Origin: Antedon mediterranea | Taxonomy: Eukaryota > Echinodermata > Crinoidea > Comatulida > Antedonidae | Assembly: GCF_964355755.1 (NCBI RefSeq) | Contig: NC_092672.1 | Coordinates: 5,208,001 to 5,272,000 of the forward strand | Direction: 5' to 3' | DNA: 64,000 nucleotides | Shown here: positions 1 to 12,424 of the stretch, one piece after another | How the letters are laid out: each line of letters starts with the position of its first letter | How positions within the stretch are numbered: position 1 is the first letter of the stretch | The notes under the pieces: generated by a model | What the model was told of the DNA's origin: nothing | Databases searched by the model: none | The model's input: the letters and a program-made list of their open reading frames with translations, nothing else | Program-made: the position numbers and the translations under genes

Positions 1-154
1 TTTCTCAATAGTGGTGAGTATCATTCATTCTAGTACTTACTACCTTTAATGATTGTATTGTTTCCTTTTATTCATATAAACTATCTTTACTAGCATTTTT
101 TAACAATATATGTTACTTTGTAAATTGTGAGAATTAAGTTTGAATTTGACATAC

Positions 155-3100
155 CGTTGGCTCGCTAGTCTGAAACAGAATCGCATAACTAGTAGTGTGG
201 TTACACTTGCACTTCACTTCGTTTTTATCGGAATCGTCAGTTTCGCATCCGTTAGTAGACCACGACCTATAAAATAACAACACTATGTTTTGAGTTGAAA
301 TAAGGGCGGCGTCAGAAGGGAGAGTCATTGAGCACACCAGACCCAGGTATAAGTCATAAGTAAGTGTATTCAGAATTTGTCCCCACTAAGTATAAGTTTG
401 TTTTCCACTGAGCGATATTCTCACGAATCAAACATCGAGTTTTGATGTGTAGCGCATTTTTTCTAAAGCCTTGTTTACACTATAAAACTAGTTCGATCAA
501 AAAGTGTGATGTGGTTAAATATGGTAGTGATATGCTTAAATATGGTAGTAATATGTCAATGTTTTCAAATAAATTCGCCAATGGAATACAGGCTGTAAGA
601 CCAGGGAGTTGTTATTAGATAATGGGAACAGGATGTTACTGTAGTAAAAAAAATGGCCTCTATTAAAATCTTTTGAATTAAAAATAACTCTGCGCCAGTG
701 AACTTTAGTTTAGACATGAATTGAAGGGGAAAGAATTGCGTGGGTGTATTGTAGCATTATTTTATCAATCAATGAAAGAGCTTCGTTATTGGTGATACTT
801 ATGATAACACACAGATATCATTAAAATACAAAATCGTAAATCGGTATAGAAACGAAATGTTCATTTACTTCAATGATTCGTTAAAAAATCCACACACGGC
901 AGTTTCATTATCCTTTTTGTCACGAAATCTCTGAAACAGAATATAAAGTATCAATAAGAAATTTTGTTTAAAATGGAGTTACAAAAAAAGAAATAAAAAA
1001 TATTATATGGTTAAACAAAAAATTGAAAAGAATATAAATATACATTGTTTGGTTGCTTTTAACAATGATCCCTTGTAATTCATTCATCCGTTCATTTCTT
1101 TTATTTCAGGAAGTACATCTATAGACAGTAACACAAAAGAAAATATAACAATAAGTCACAATACACTTACTTTAGTTGGAAATTTAAACATTATTTCGAT
1201 TCCTGATTCGATTTTTGTTTTCGTGCTATCAAATATGAAGCTTTGAAAAATGTTGCTTACAACTTCAACGGTTGAATTTGTATTGCCGTCCAAGCCACTT
1301 TAATAAAGGAAACAGAAAGGTTATTAACCACCAAAAATAAAATAAATATTTATAAACAAATTGCTACGATAGGTAGAAAAAGTTAAATTGGTCAGAAGTG
1401 TAACGCGTAATTGTACTGTTCACCCAGTTAATGCGCCAAAGTGTATAAGTATAGCTAAACACGCCATATATGCCAACATGTTTTTAGTCGCGTGCAACGC
1501 GACTCTACAGCTCACTATGCCGGTCGGTTGGTCGCGGTCGGTCGGTTGGTTGGTCGGTAAACACTAAATTGAGCACGCGAATGCACCCATGTATATGGCC
1601 TTGTTCTCAATAAGCCTAATCGTCTATAAACTATAAAATCCGACCAACTAAAAACAAATATTTTACACACAAAAAACCACGAAGAGAAAAAACATATCGT
1701 GAATATCATACTTGTTATCTAGAGGTGATTAACATGTATTTTTCTACAGTAGAACACCTAATAAGGGGATACCATCGGAATCTAACAGTGTCCCCTTAAT
1801 CAAGACAATTGCCTTGCTTTGATTTAGCGTGTCTGCTGAATAGGATCTGGCCGCTTTGTGGGAAAGTGTTTTTTAGTAGTGGTGTCCCCTGATTAGGGAT
1901 GATGTCTCAAAGGAGGGGGGTTCCACTGTATTATTAACGTAAAGTTTTATACGATACCTGTCTTTTGCCGACTGTTTTAGCTCATTGTAGTCTGTTGGTT
2001 TACCAAACAAAGCAATACATAATGTTTTATTATCTAAAAACAATAATAATTAATAATATAAATAACGTTCATGTATGAAGTCAATAACCCTGTAAAGTAA
2101 TATACAGCAGGCCTAGGCCTACACCACAAGTTTACAATGTTTTCTACAATATGTTTTTGCAATAATTAATCCATTTTCACCCGATTCCTATAATGTATCA
2201 ACATTTCTCCATATTCTCCAGAAAATATCGTAATATAGCATCACATGTGTTTCAGATAGCCTAGTATCATAGACCAAAACCTAACCCTATGATACAGGCA
2301 CCACATGTGATACACATGAGATGCTGTATTACCGAATATTCCTATGATACTTAGGAAATATTTTATGTGCACTAGAATCTTAACCTTTCTCCTCTTCTTA
2401 CATTACGCTTTCCAGTTTGTTTCATCTTTTTTTAGTCCATGTTTTTTTTTATCTTCCTCCTGGTGGTCGTTGTACTTTTCTTTCTTTAGTTTCATTAATT
2501 GTTTGTACTAATTAGGTTATCATCTGGTAATCTAATGATTAGTCTATATAGCATTTTTAGTCTCCTTCGTTTAGTAATAATGACATGCACAACTAATGTA
2601 CCGTATCTGATTCCATGCAGGGTAAGGAGTTATTATATAAAATGAATCTTTGCTTGTGGCTCATAATATATTGTATAATATAACAATCACAATTATGCAA
2701 ATTTATAATAACACTGAAAAACAATCACAACATTTAATTAAAGATCATAAGGATGATAAAGGTAACGTATGGCTTATGAAATAGACGAGCTTCCTTGTTT
2801 ATAACCTGATGTACGTCACACATGCGTTTCCCGAAGAGGCATAGCGTCACTTTCTGACGTAGATGCAAAAGCGTTACGGTAGTAACGTAAAAATATATTC
2901 TATGGGTAAAAATGTTTCTTAAAAATCTCTTTCGGCAGATGGTAAAGTGTCTTATAAGTACTGCCTCATTTATAAATTTTTAATTATTCATAACATTTCT
3001 TATAACATGTACATTATGTCATTTCAACTCAATATTAATCGATCGAATAGAAATGTGTTACGGAGTTCAATAAACCGTTTTACCTTCGTGATCCACATTT

Positions 3101-6100
3101 AGTCCAACTCTCGCTGTATCATCTCTATCTTTTGCTACTACTTGTTCGGGTAGAGTATTGTTACGGAATAATCGTGCTACAAATCCACCTAAAAAAGTAA
3201 TCAGAAATTATTTAATGAATGACGTCACGTTGCTGTTAAAAAAATTATCATCAGACGAAATGGACTTTGTACGCGTGCGCGTGCCAACTTTCTCAAAGCT
3301 TCACCAAAGAATATATATATTATTTGGCTTTAGTGACGATTTACTACTTAACAAAAGGATGATAAGGCATGCAAGCAAGATACTCACTCAGTTCGCCAAT
3401 TCTGAAACGTTTAATTTGTCCTGGTACCAATTCCGTGTTAAGTAAATCATCAATACCTTACGAAAAAAGAAAACATTTATTTATTGTATTTATTTTTCAC
3501 TATTAAACATTTAGGCCTATTGCAGTAACAAACAAACTGACTAGTGATACGTACAGCAGACAGGTCAACATTCCATCTTAAGATGGGTAGATCTTAATTA
3601 AAAACAGTTGGAAGAACATTTAAAATACATGGCATAGATAAACTTCAAATATTAATTAAAAAATGAACAGTCAGAAAAGATCATTTTGGAATATTAATTA
3701 TTAAAAATGCAATATTAACATATTCGTTGATCATATGCTCATATTTAGTAACTATATTGGCTTTGAGCGGATTAAACAGACTTTAATGGATTATCTGAGA
3801 TTAATACTAAACAGGATACACGTTTTTAGAAGAGGATTTCGGTCTACAAGATTGCTTAATAAATCTCTTCTATAAAAAAACATGTTAGCATATAGATAAC
3901 TTTTCAAAGGGCCTACATTTTAAAAACAACATTTTTTAATTTATTAAATTGAGTAACCGAACTTGCTTGTCTAATTTGAGCCGGTAGTCGTACTCGCTTA
4001 AACCGGGACTTCGTCTCTTCAATGTGGAGGCCAATTTGGCGGACCTCACCTTGGCGCACCCGAACCCCCAGTCATCCAATATTTTTCGTCACGAACTGCC
4101 TCTAATATTTGTTTGAGGACACTGTATGTCAAATCTCTTTTCAGCATTTGTAAATTTGTGATTTATAAATAAAAACTAAATCTTACTTTTCCATGAACTG
4201 TCAATCTTGAGAAAACCATATTCGGAGGGCAATGTGTCATTACAGAATGTTGCATTGTAAAGTGTCTCTAAAACATTATTCCCTATCTCTGTTGAGCTAG
4301 CAAAGAAAAAGATGCTGAAGTTCACTATTATGCTTCCTTTGGAAAATTCATTAATTGAGCAATTGTAGTCGGTGGTAGAATTCATCAGTATCGGTTCGTA
4401 GGCAAATAGGATCTGATAATAAAAAAAAAGTTAAAATGAGGTTGGAAATATTGTAAAAAATCTGGTGTACGTGGTGAAATATTTATGTCAGTTTTGTTAA
4501 TAAGATGTTTTAAAATGGTGCGAATTGGAGTATTTGAGATAGTGTGTAGAAAATATCGTGCTAAGGATATCATAAATGGAATATTGATACGTATAGGTAT
4601 ACAGAGATCAACATCCATCTTTAGATGGGTAGATTTAGAAATTACAAACAGTTGGAAGAAAAATGTAAAATATATAAAAGGAAACAAGACTTCATATTGC
4701 AGTCGATAAATTTGCTACTTTGCTGTTCGTTTATGTTCGTTTCGTAATATTTATGTAGACTATGTATAATAATCAAGTCGGAAATATTTATTCAAGTATA
4801 AATAGGATACAACTTACAATACTGCACATGTTTTCTGCGTATTTGTGGTATGTAGTTGATGTTTTGTCTTCTAATTCTGGTTTCCATTGTGCATTTTCCA
4901 CTGACCCATTGATTTCTACAACACGTATTTGTTTTGTGAATGGGAAAAAGGCAACGCAACCATATTGTGAAACGTGATCATAGCCGGCATCACATACACA
5001 TGAGAAGTTACCAGGCCTACAGAATTCGTTAGTTCCGCAGTCACTGTCGATTTCACATTCGTCTACAAAACGTTAAAAACTATTACTATGACCGGAGTAT
5101 TAATATGCATTTAAAGATTTAAGAAATGTTTACATTAAAATTATTCAATGTTTATAAATACATTAGGCTTAAGTTTATTTGCGCTATCATTGAACTTACG
5201 TGATGGAGACGTAGACACAGTCATTTCTACAGTTGTATATTCTATAAATAACACACAAAAAACCAATAACGATTATTATAATAAGAAAACATGATTTTAG
5301 AATAAGAATCATTTGTCATAGTCGAGGACTTCGTGACCAGAAATTAAAAATGCACTATTAAGTTATGTCTAGAATGTCACACAAAAGTAAATTACACCAT
5401 TTGTTTTTGTTACTTAAAAGGGTAATTTGAATTGTCTATAAAGCTGACTATTTAGCTCACACTAAACCAATTTTGTATACATTTAAAACATTAAATATAT
5501 TTGATGTAATTGAATTAAATACTGCCATAATAATGTACAAAGCCCATGGACAACAACTTCCTCCTATAATCCAACGGTATTTTAAACAAAATAGTATGAA
5601 TATTTGAATACCAATTTAAGGAAAACTACGTTAAAACAAATGTGTTTATTAAATAAAGGAATTTTAATATGGAATAAACTCTCCGTTGAACTTAAATACT
5701 CCGCAAATGTTCATGTATTTAGAAAACTGTACAAAAAACGTCTATTAGAAAATTATATAATATGATAAAGTAGTTAGTAAACCCATTCTTTTGCATTTGA
5801 TTTCAGAAAGTAATTCTTTTATAAATCAAAAATAAAAATTAAATTGTTTGCTTAGTATTAATGTAGTATTTTGATGGAAAACTTCTTTGAAATTATAATT
5901 TTGAGCTGGAAATTTGTTGGAGATGGAACTTTGCATAAAATCATTAAAATTTAAGTTTATTAATATTTAATAGATCTTTCACTATATTATCAAAATGTTC
6001 TTTCTTTATTTCTTATACTCAGATAGGTCACAAAAATATCTTGTTTGTTTGTTTTCTTTTAGGCCTATACCTATAATTGAAAATCAAGTTCCACGTGGTT

Positions 6101-9100
6101 GGAAACTAACTATTATTTTATTTTTCTGGGCCTATATGAAAGCTCGAGGAAAACAATTAAAATCACATAATTTGCTATTTATCACGCCATTAAAACAAAT
6201 ATTCACTTACCCATTATTTCCATTGCTGCATATATTTTAACTTCACATAATGTCAGAAAGTCCGTCCGATCTTCCAATTGGACCGAAACTATGTTACCCT
6301 GTGTTCCATGTTCACACTTTAACACTAGTACACCAGCAGATTTTGATGCATCTTGTGAAGATACAGGGCTTCCACACGCTGTATTGTTCTTCAGATTGTC
6401 TGTACTTGTTCCAACACGAACTTGTGCACCTTCTAGCCGTTCAGAGTCTAATAACCAAAAAATAATGTTCAAATGCTTGCATGGCGTGGATTAAGTGGTA
6501 CGTACATGCCTATCAAGCTTTTATAACTAAGGAAAGAAATCTCAAAGTTTCTTTCAAATTGTTTTCAATTAGGTCTAAATCAATTTTCTAAACACTGAAA
6601 AAGCACTACCACTTATTGGCATAACATAGGCCTATATCATCGTCAATAACTCGAGTGAAAACGGGGTATGATAAAAGTAAAGTGTTAACTTACGCGTTTC
6701 ACGGTTGTATAGGACAATATATTCAATTTCGTATATGTCCAACAGATTCACGTACCACCACGGTTCTATAGAAAATTGAATAATAGTTAAACATTTGAAA
6801 TATGGCCATATCGCATGCAACTGTGTTCCATCAATCCGGAATCTGCAGTATTAAAAGAAGTTGCATACACGCGATTGCATGCTGTACCGGTAAATTCTGT
6901 GTTTGCATCTATGCCTGAGAAAGAAATGTTTTTTTTCTATACAATATTATGTACGGTGGCCTATAAGTGTCACGGCAACTTTCAAAAAATATCACGGCAA
7001 TTTTTTCAAAAAATATCACGGCAATTTGAAAAAAGCCACGGCAATTTGAAAAAAACCACGGCAATTTGAAAAAAGCCACGGCAAATTATAAATAAAACAT
7101 CACGGTAAATTAAAAATAAAACATCGCGGCAATTTAACTAAAATACCATGGCAACTTAAAAATGAAACACCACGGCAAATTAGTATTGAAACACCACGGC
7201 AAATTAATAATGAAACACCACGGCAACTTACAGAATGCCACGGCGGAAGTGAGTTACCACGGCGGAAGTGAAACCTTTGGAATCTTCGATTTTTTCTGAG
7301 GTAAGTAATTATTTGTGCATTGATGTAAATATGTTTTAATATATTTACAGTAATCTGTTTTTTATATAACAAGTTTTTTTTACAGTAGACCTAGCTACTA
7401 CTGTAGGCCTAGGGCCCAGGCCTTAGGCTAGTAGTAGGCATAGCTAGGCCTAGTGCAATAAACACGTAAATGCTGCAGTTAAATAAATTAATATAATAAT
7501 ATTTACTTCAATGCACAAATAATTACTTACCTCAGAAAAAATCGAAGATTCCAAAAATCTCACTTCCGCCGTGGTAACTCACTTCCGCCGTGGCATTCTG
7601 TAATTTGCCGTGGTGTTTCTATATATACATTTCGTAAGGGCAAACTTCGGTAAATCGCGCGTTATTTCTAGAATGTTTACACGATGGTATATAAAGTTGG
7701 TTCGTACTTTCGGTACTGATTTTAACCACCTGATGTAACCCTGTCTACTAATTAAATTGAGTTCGATAATTAGTTATTGACGATTAAAACGAATATACTC
7801 ATAACAGAAATTCGATCCATTTTTTTCAATCTGTGCTGCAGAGGTTGGATATAGATTTTTTTTAAACGGATAATGAGCTAGCGTTTTCAGTCGCTTATAT
7901 TTAGTTAGACTGTACGCCAATTTGTCCTTTCGGCAATTTTGTCCTTTCGGCAATTTTTGTCCTTACGCCAATTGTTGTCCTTACGCCAATGTTTGTCCTT
8001 ACGCCAATTTAACCATACGGCAATTTGTTCATATGGCAATGTGTTTGTGTGTCCGTACGGCAATATTTGTTTGTCACTCGAGGAATTATGTATTTAACGC
8101 CATTAGTTTGCCTTACGGGAGCGGAATTGTTCGTACGGCAACGTTTGTCTATTTTGGCCCTAATGGTCGCCCGTAGAGGATAGGCCTACGGTGCATCACA
8201 TGCCCTAAACGCATAACAACTTTGGTGGGTAGGGTAGGAACCAACTTAAGTATGAATTGGCTCTAAGAAACAATTGAAAACCATTAGGCCTACTAATTAA
8301 GTCGAGTTACTGTAGGTAATTTAATATTTATTGACGATTAAATCGAATTTATGATTTGCCCCGAATAGAGGTGGTTTTCCCAAATTGTTTTACATTATAA
8401 AACATATACACGTCGTAGTGATGTATCGTTATATGTACTGTACATGTACTGTACTATTTCAATCGACTATGACGGTGATAGTTTCAGAAAAGTATTACAT
8501 CGCAATGTTTTACTGTGTTTATGGTATATTATTTGTAAAACATGAAAACGATTAATATTTCGTTACTAAATGGATAAAGAATATATTTAAAAATTGTTCC
8601 TCTTTGCACCCATCCTCTTCCCCATCTCTCAACCCTCATGTTACATACAAAACACAAATTAAGTTTCTTTAAATTTGACTTAAACAATTGGTCTCATTTT
8701 ATAACGCTGAAATTACTGTGTATTCGACAACCATCTGTGGGCACGACCTATGGTACGCGAGCGAAGCGAGCGTACCATCTAGTCATTACTAATTTGCCGT
8801 GGTGTTTCAATACTAATTTGCCGTGGTGTTTCATTTTTAAGTTGCCGTAGTATTTTTGTTAAATTGTCGCGATGTTTTATTTTTAATTTGCCGTGATGTT
8901 TTATTTTAATTTTGCCGTGGCTTTTTTCAAATTGCCGTGGCTTTTTTCAAATTGCCGTGGCTTTTTTTGAAAGTTGCCGTGATATTTTTTGAAAGTTGCC
9001 GTGACACTTATAGTAGGCCACCGTAATTATGCATCCAACCCCAGCACTGCTGACTCGTATGGCAGCTCTTGCATCTAGTATCTGCCTCCGACGTTTTGGC

Positions 9101-11634
9101 TCATACCTTTCCTCTCCTGATCAAGGTGGGAACTGGACGATCAGAGAAGCTTGATCAATGATAGGACCAACCAAGATAGGCCCTACTTTAAACAGTCCTG
9201 GCTTAGTTTCATCCAACATTCAGTAATGTAAGACTAAGAAACAGACGTCGGCCATACAATAACAATGCATCTAAATATTTATACTTTTTATTAATAGATT
9301 TTCAGTATAGAATCTGAAATCAAAATTCAGCTTACCTGCATTTTCATCTGTTGTATGTGAGCAAACGGCTTTGTCTGGGTCTCCTGGATTTGGCCCCGTA
9401 TTATTATCAAAGGCAGGAGACGCCTTCAGATATTCATTACGTGTTGAGCTCTCGTTGGTTGGAAAATCTAGATCAAATATACGACCTACAAAAATAAATA
9501 AAACTATACCCTCACTCTTTCATGATAAAACGATGCTAGTTTTCAAGCAATGTAAACGTCGGGATGCTTTTTGAAAGGCTTTGGGTCACAAAGTTGTTAA
9601 TATTTAGAACTCTGATGACTACTGTCTGTAAAATATTCGCAATTCAGGTAGGAAGTTTTAGTTCTGTATACACTATCAAACTTTAAGTGAAAAAATATGT
9701 GATGTGCCCATATGGACATGATGATGTCATATCACTACCATATTTAGACATATCCCTACCATATTTGGGCACACCAAACTTTTTTGACAAACTAGTTTGT
9801 TATAGACAGAGCTTTAACGTTTACCGGCCTACCAATTGCACTCTACCTCTGCTTAAACTAAGGTCTGAATGTTTGAATTCTATATTGAATAATACTCTGA
9901 GCTGTACAAAAATACAAATTGCTATAATGGTATCAACCAGAAACACACAAAAGCCTTCGCTATGTTTTAAAGTAAATCCTGATATCTACAACGAATTACT
10001 ATATAATGTAAATAATAAACGACATACAATAATGTATAGCAAACACTTTAATAGACAGAAAAGAGAGCAAAATCAATATGTATTAAGATAAAGTATAAGT
10101 AGAGAATTATTAGTTGAAATAATTGCATTCAAATTAAATTATAATTGTATATTATACATTTATAAAAAAATATAATGTGTATAAAAATATCATAAGAAAA
10201 TGTTTATTATGTCTGTAAGAAGAAAAAATGTCAAAAGAAAATTATATAAACATGTGTATAAACTATAACATAGTTTTTTAACATACGAACATTATAATTA
10301 TGTTTGTGTATAAGAAAAGTTATACAGTATATCAGATTACTGAACGTGTAAGATATCTATGTAGTTTATATTTAAATGGAAATAATAAATAAATGTGGGA
10401 CGCACGCACCAAAGAGAAAACAAAAAATAGCCGAACGAGCGAAAAGGTGGCGAATGGGTATTTCATGCAATGGAAATTTTGTTGGTAATTCTTAAATTGT
10501 CTTTACGATATCGGTTTACGAACCTCCAGAGGGAACCATGTTAAAACAAAATAATAATTTTATCGTGTCCCATCTGGATCTTCGTAGTTTAGAAAAGCCG
10601 GAAAACATTTTTTTAAATAAAAAATAGTATCATAATGAATTTAGTGTAAAACATTCCTCATTCAGGTTAGACGTGTTTTCAGTTGCTATTATTTTGTAGT
10701 TTATGTGGCTTTCAGTTTTTGTACAGCTTAGCAAGATAAAAGGAACATCAAGAGGGAGTCCATCACGTGCGATACCGTACGATAAATGGCAATAGGAATA
10801 GAGGCATAATAGCAACAACAAATTGCCATACCAGTAATTCAATGACCACACTTTCTATAGATACGGTTCTCATTTTTACTATTAAATAAAACCGTAGCTA
10901 AACCCCATTGTTCTGTATATCCGTCAATCCATTCTTGTGTATACGGATTTGAATAGAACTTTGACACAATTAAATAGAAGGCATGAGAACATATTCCACG
11001 ATTTCAAGGGTAATTCGTTTTCCTGTTTTCAAAAAATGCCGTTTTACTAACTGCCGTTTTACTAACATGAGCTCACACAGGCCGGATACACTTTCCTAGA
11101 CATGAGCCCTATAATCACCTAAAGTGGCTCTCCATACATTCGACATCTCTGTCTAAAAAATATGCAGCAATAGGAATGATTGAATTGTGTACATTAATTG
11201 AGTGGTATTTTCAACGCATTATTCGTTTTCCTTAATTTCGAAAATGTCAATGCAAAAGATAGGACATAACATCATTTTACAAGTTTGTTTTAACTTTTTT
11301 TAAACGAATTTGTCAATTAAAAGTAGTCAACCATACATAGTACACACTCACGCCTGAGAGTCACATCTCCCTGCACACACAGTACATTCACACAATAATT
11401 TACACATTATTTAACAGTATAGTTGTTAAAACCATACGGAGTATGGTATGGACTAAAATAGGCTAGGCCTATACTAACTGGAGACCCTAATATGCTGTAT
11501 ATATAATATCCTATGTCAATACATAGTAACTTACAGCATTGTTCATACTCTTCCTGGTTGAATGTAAGCACAGAAACGGGTAACAGAAATATAGCCACGA
11601 TAATAATTCCGGTATAACATCTTTTTTCTTTCAT
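155..11634 (-). CDS. adhesion-GPCR-like receptor, extracellular part (fucolectin-EGF-SEA-GAIN/GPS), 3' end outside window
   Basis: Thirteen exons read on the minus strand: 11634-11535, 9485-9336, 6914-6822, 6765-6694, 6447-6211, 5241-5200, 5062-4818, 4412-4187, 3456-3388, 3188-3084, 1297-1171, 930-869, 266-155. All have GT/AG borders. Phases agree at every join except 3188-3084 to 1297-1171, where a short exon is probably missing. Exon 1 starts with Met and a hydrophobic signal peptide (IIIVAIFLLPVSVL). Exons 2-5 form a fucolectin-like (FTP) domain: PWWYVNLLDIY, RLEGAQVRVG, VSVQLEDRTDFLTLCEVKIYA. A Ser/Thr linker follows, then a six-Cys EGF module at 5062-4950. A SEA domain spans the next two exons and keeps the cleavage-type motif GSIIV. 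The last exons give a GAIN domain (AVCGFFNES) and a GPS (KCKCNHTTSYAIL). In known receptors of this class SEA and GPS self-cleave and a seven-helix domain follows; no membrane helix is visible here, so the receptor call rests on the GPS. Ligand unknown. Confidence 0.8.
464..572. mobile_element. MITE fragment, CTCTGTCTACACTATCAAAC family
   Basis: A decayed left half of the commonest MITE in the window: CCTTGTTTACACTATAAAAC, then the internal AAATATGGTAGTGATATG motif twice. It lies in the last large intron of the receptor gene, between the GPS exon and the preceding exon. Confidence 0.55.
1746..1928. mobile_element. pogo/Tigger-like MITE
   Basis: The ends are CAGTAGAAC and GTTCCACTG, an inverted pair, flanked on both sides by TA. 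Inside each end lies a block like AAGGGGACACC. A TA target duplication with CAGTGGAAC ends is typical of Tc1/mariner-pogo-derived MITEs. It has no coding capacity. Diverged relatives lie near 23283, 34012, 35137 and 63825. Confidence 0.6.
1933..3083. other. intron of receptor gene with a palindromic repeat
   Basis: No convincing exon was found here, although the phase mismatch between the flanking exons predicts one. The stretch contains an inverted repeat at about 2200-2350: two arms of roughly 55 bases, each with CACATGTG-like E-box palindromes and ending near CTATGATAC. A diverged copy lies at 42733-42853. The rest is AT-rich sequence. Confidence 0.4.
6952..9025. mobile_element. fold-back (FB-like) transposon with minisatellite-built inverted arms
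   Basis: The ends TACGGTGGCC and GGCCACCGTA are exact inverted copies and are flanked by the direct repeat ATTATG (6946-6951 and 9026-9031). The arms run inward for about 370 bases and consist of roughly 20-base units around CACGGCAATTTGAAAAAAGC (left, 6970-7290) and the reverse complement (right). The right arm is split by the insert at 7618-8782; without it the element would be about 909 bp, almost wholly palindromic, with a spacer near 7336-7496. Short-repeat arms are a hallmark of Foldback elements. No transposase is seen. It lies in the intron between receptor exons 2 and 3. Confidence 0.8.
7618..8782 (+). mobile_element. Helitron-like non-autonomous insert nested in the fold-back arm
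   Basis: The insert starts TCTATATATAC and ends CTAG followed by T. Just before CTAG is a hairpin with a 9-bp stem, ATGGTACGC/GCGTACCAT, and loop GAGCGAAGCGA (8750-8778). Removing these 1165 bases joins GTGTT to TCATTACTAATTTGCC, which matches the opposite arm with no target duplication. A 5' TC, a 3' CTAG hairpin and no duplication are Helitron hallmarks. The hairpin abuts CTAG instead of lying some 10 bases away, so the family call is tentative. Inside (7915-8140) are imperfect repeats of about 18 bases around GTCCTTACGCCAAT. No Rep/helicase coding was seen. Confidence 0.55.
9029..9215 (+). mobile_element. 5'-truncated copy of the 5S-derived SINE body
   Basis: Sequence from CAGCACTGCTGACT through GCATCTAGTATCTGCCTC and TTTAAACAGTCCTGGCTTAG matches, with scattered changes, the body of the 5S-headed SINE at 57081-57390. 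The 5S head itself is absent here. It abuts the right end of the fold-back element. Confidence 0.65.
9666..9815. mobile_element. MITE, CTCTGTCTACACTATCAAAC family
   Basis: Left end TACACTATCAAACTTTA, right end ACTAGTTTGTTATAGACAGAGCTTTA, and the internal block ATGATGTCATATCACTACC. It lies between receptor exons 1 and 2. Confidence 0.65.
9816..11534. other. receptor intron 1, no assigned content
   Basis: AT-rich sequence between the signal-peptide exon and the MITE. A plus-strand open frame (9687-10091) runs out of the MITE and resembles nothing I know. A minus-strand frame at 10851-10630 starts with a signal-like hydrophobic stretch but is not needed for the gene model, whose exon phases already join without it. 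Confidence 0.3.
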
Positions 11635-12424
11635 AGTTTCCTCCTATTGAAAATTAAAACTTGCTTCTTAGCTGAAGGTTCAGTTAAAATAAGTTATCGT
11701 GTCTGCACATAGACCAAATATAGATCAGCGTCGGATAGGAGGCCTATCAACAAAGTTTCCCATCGGTAAGAGTCCAATTAAAATGTGTTAACGCAGGTGT
11801 ACAATTCCAGTCAGCCTTGAATTATGAAATATGAATATTATCCTCGCCACTCGGATCCAACTAATAAACCACCAATGATAAATATTTCAAAGGGAAATTA
11901 GGAAGAAGTGGGAGATGATTGACAGGCGAATTGGTGACGCCCCATCGGCTTATTACCACAATAAATACAAAACTCGTCACGATGTGCGTAACACCTCATT
12001 AGACTCAACGGTTCAGAAAATATTTTTTCTTATTGGATGTTGATGACGTCATACTTGTCAGCGACCTTCAATAATTCTTTTGGTATTTCCTCCTTATTCG
12101 TAAACAATAGGAATAAAGTAGATTTAATTCTAGTTATTGTAATACGGCAATTTGTAGGCTTGATGTGGTAGATATTACTAAAGTACAAAGTTTCTTAACA
12201 TTGGAAATGGATTATAATAGTTAATGACGTAATTAAACTTAATAATGTTTATTAAATGGACGGTCATTATGTCTTTAAGATAACTAAGTTCGTTAGTTAG
12301 CCATAGAATAACATGGTTAGCCCATGTTCTGAGTCTTACCATGTGAACAAGAATTTTTGCTAGATCAACAATCACATAATGGTATCCAAAATAGTTGCGC
12401 TCCAAAATATCTCTCAGATGGTTG
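11635..12424. other. upstream region of the receptor gene
   Basis: This contains the presumed promoter and 5' UTR of the minus-strand receptor gene. I see no clear TATA box or other decisive element and no further coding sequence. Confidence 0.3.

Noticed and set aside
4385-4709. Overlapping plus and minus frames around 4385-4709
   Set aside because: They lie in the intron between the two SEA exons and have no similarity to anything; chance frames.
9687-10091. A 134-codon plus-strand gene
   Set aside because: Its first part is the MITE at 9666-9815 and the rest resembles nothing known; it also lies inside the receptor intron.
10630-10851. Alternative first exon of the receptor with a signal-like peptide
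   Set aside because: It has no donor that fits the next exon as well as the 11634-11535 exon, whose phase-1 donor joins exactly.
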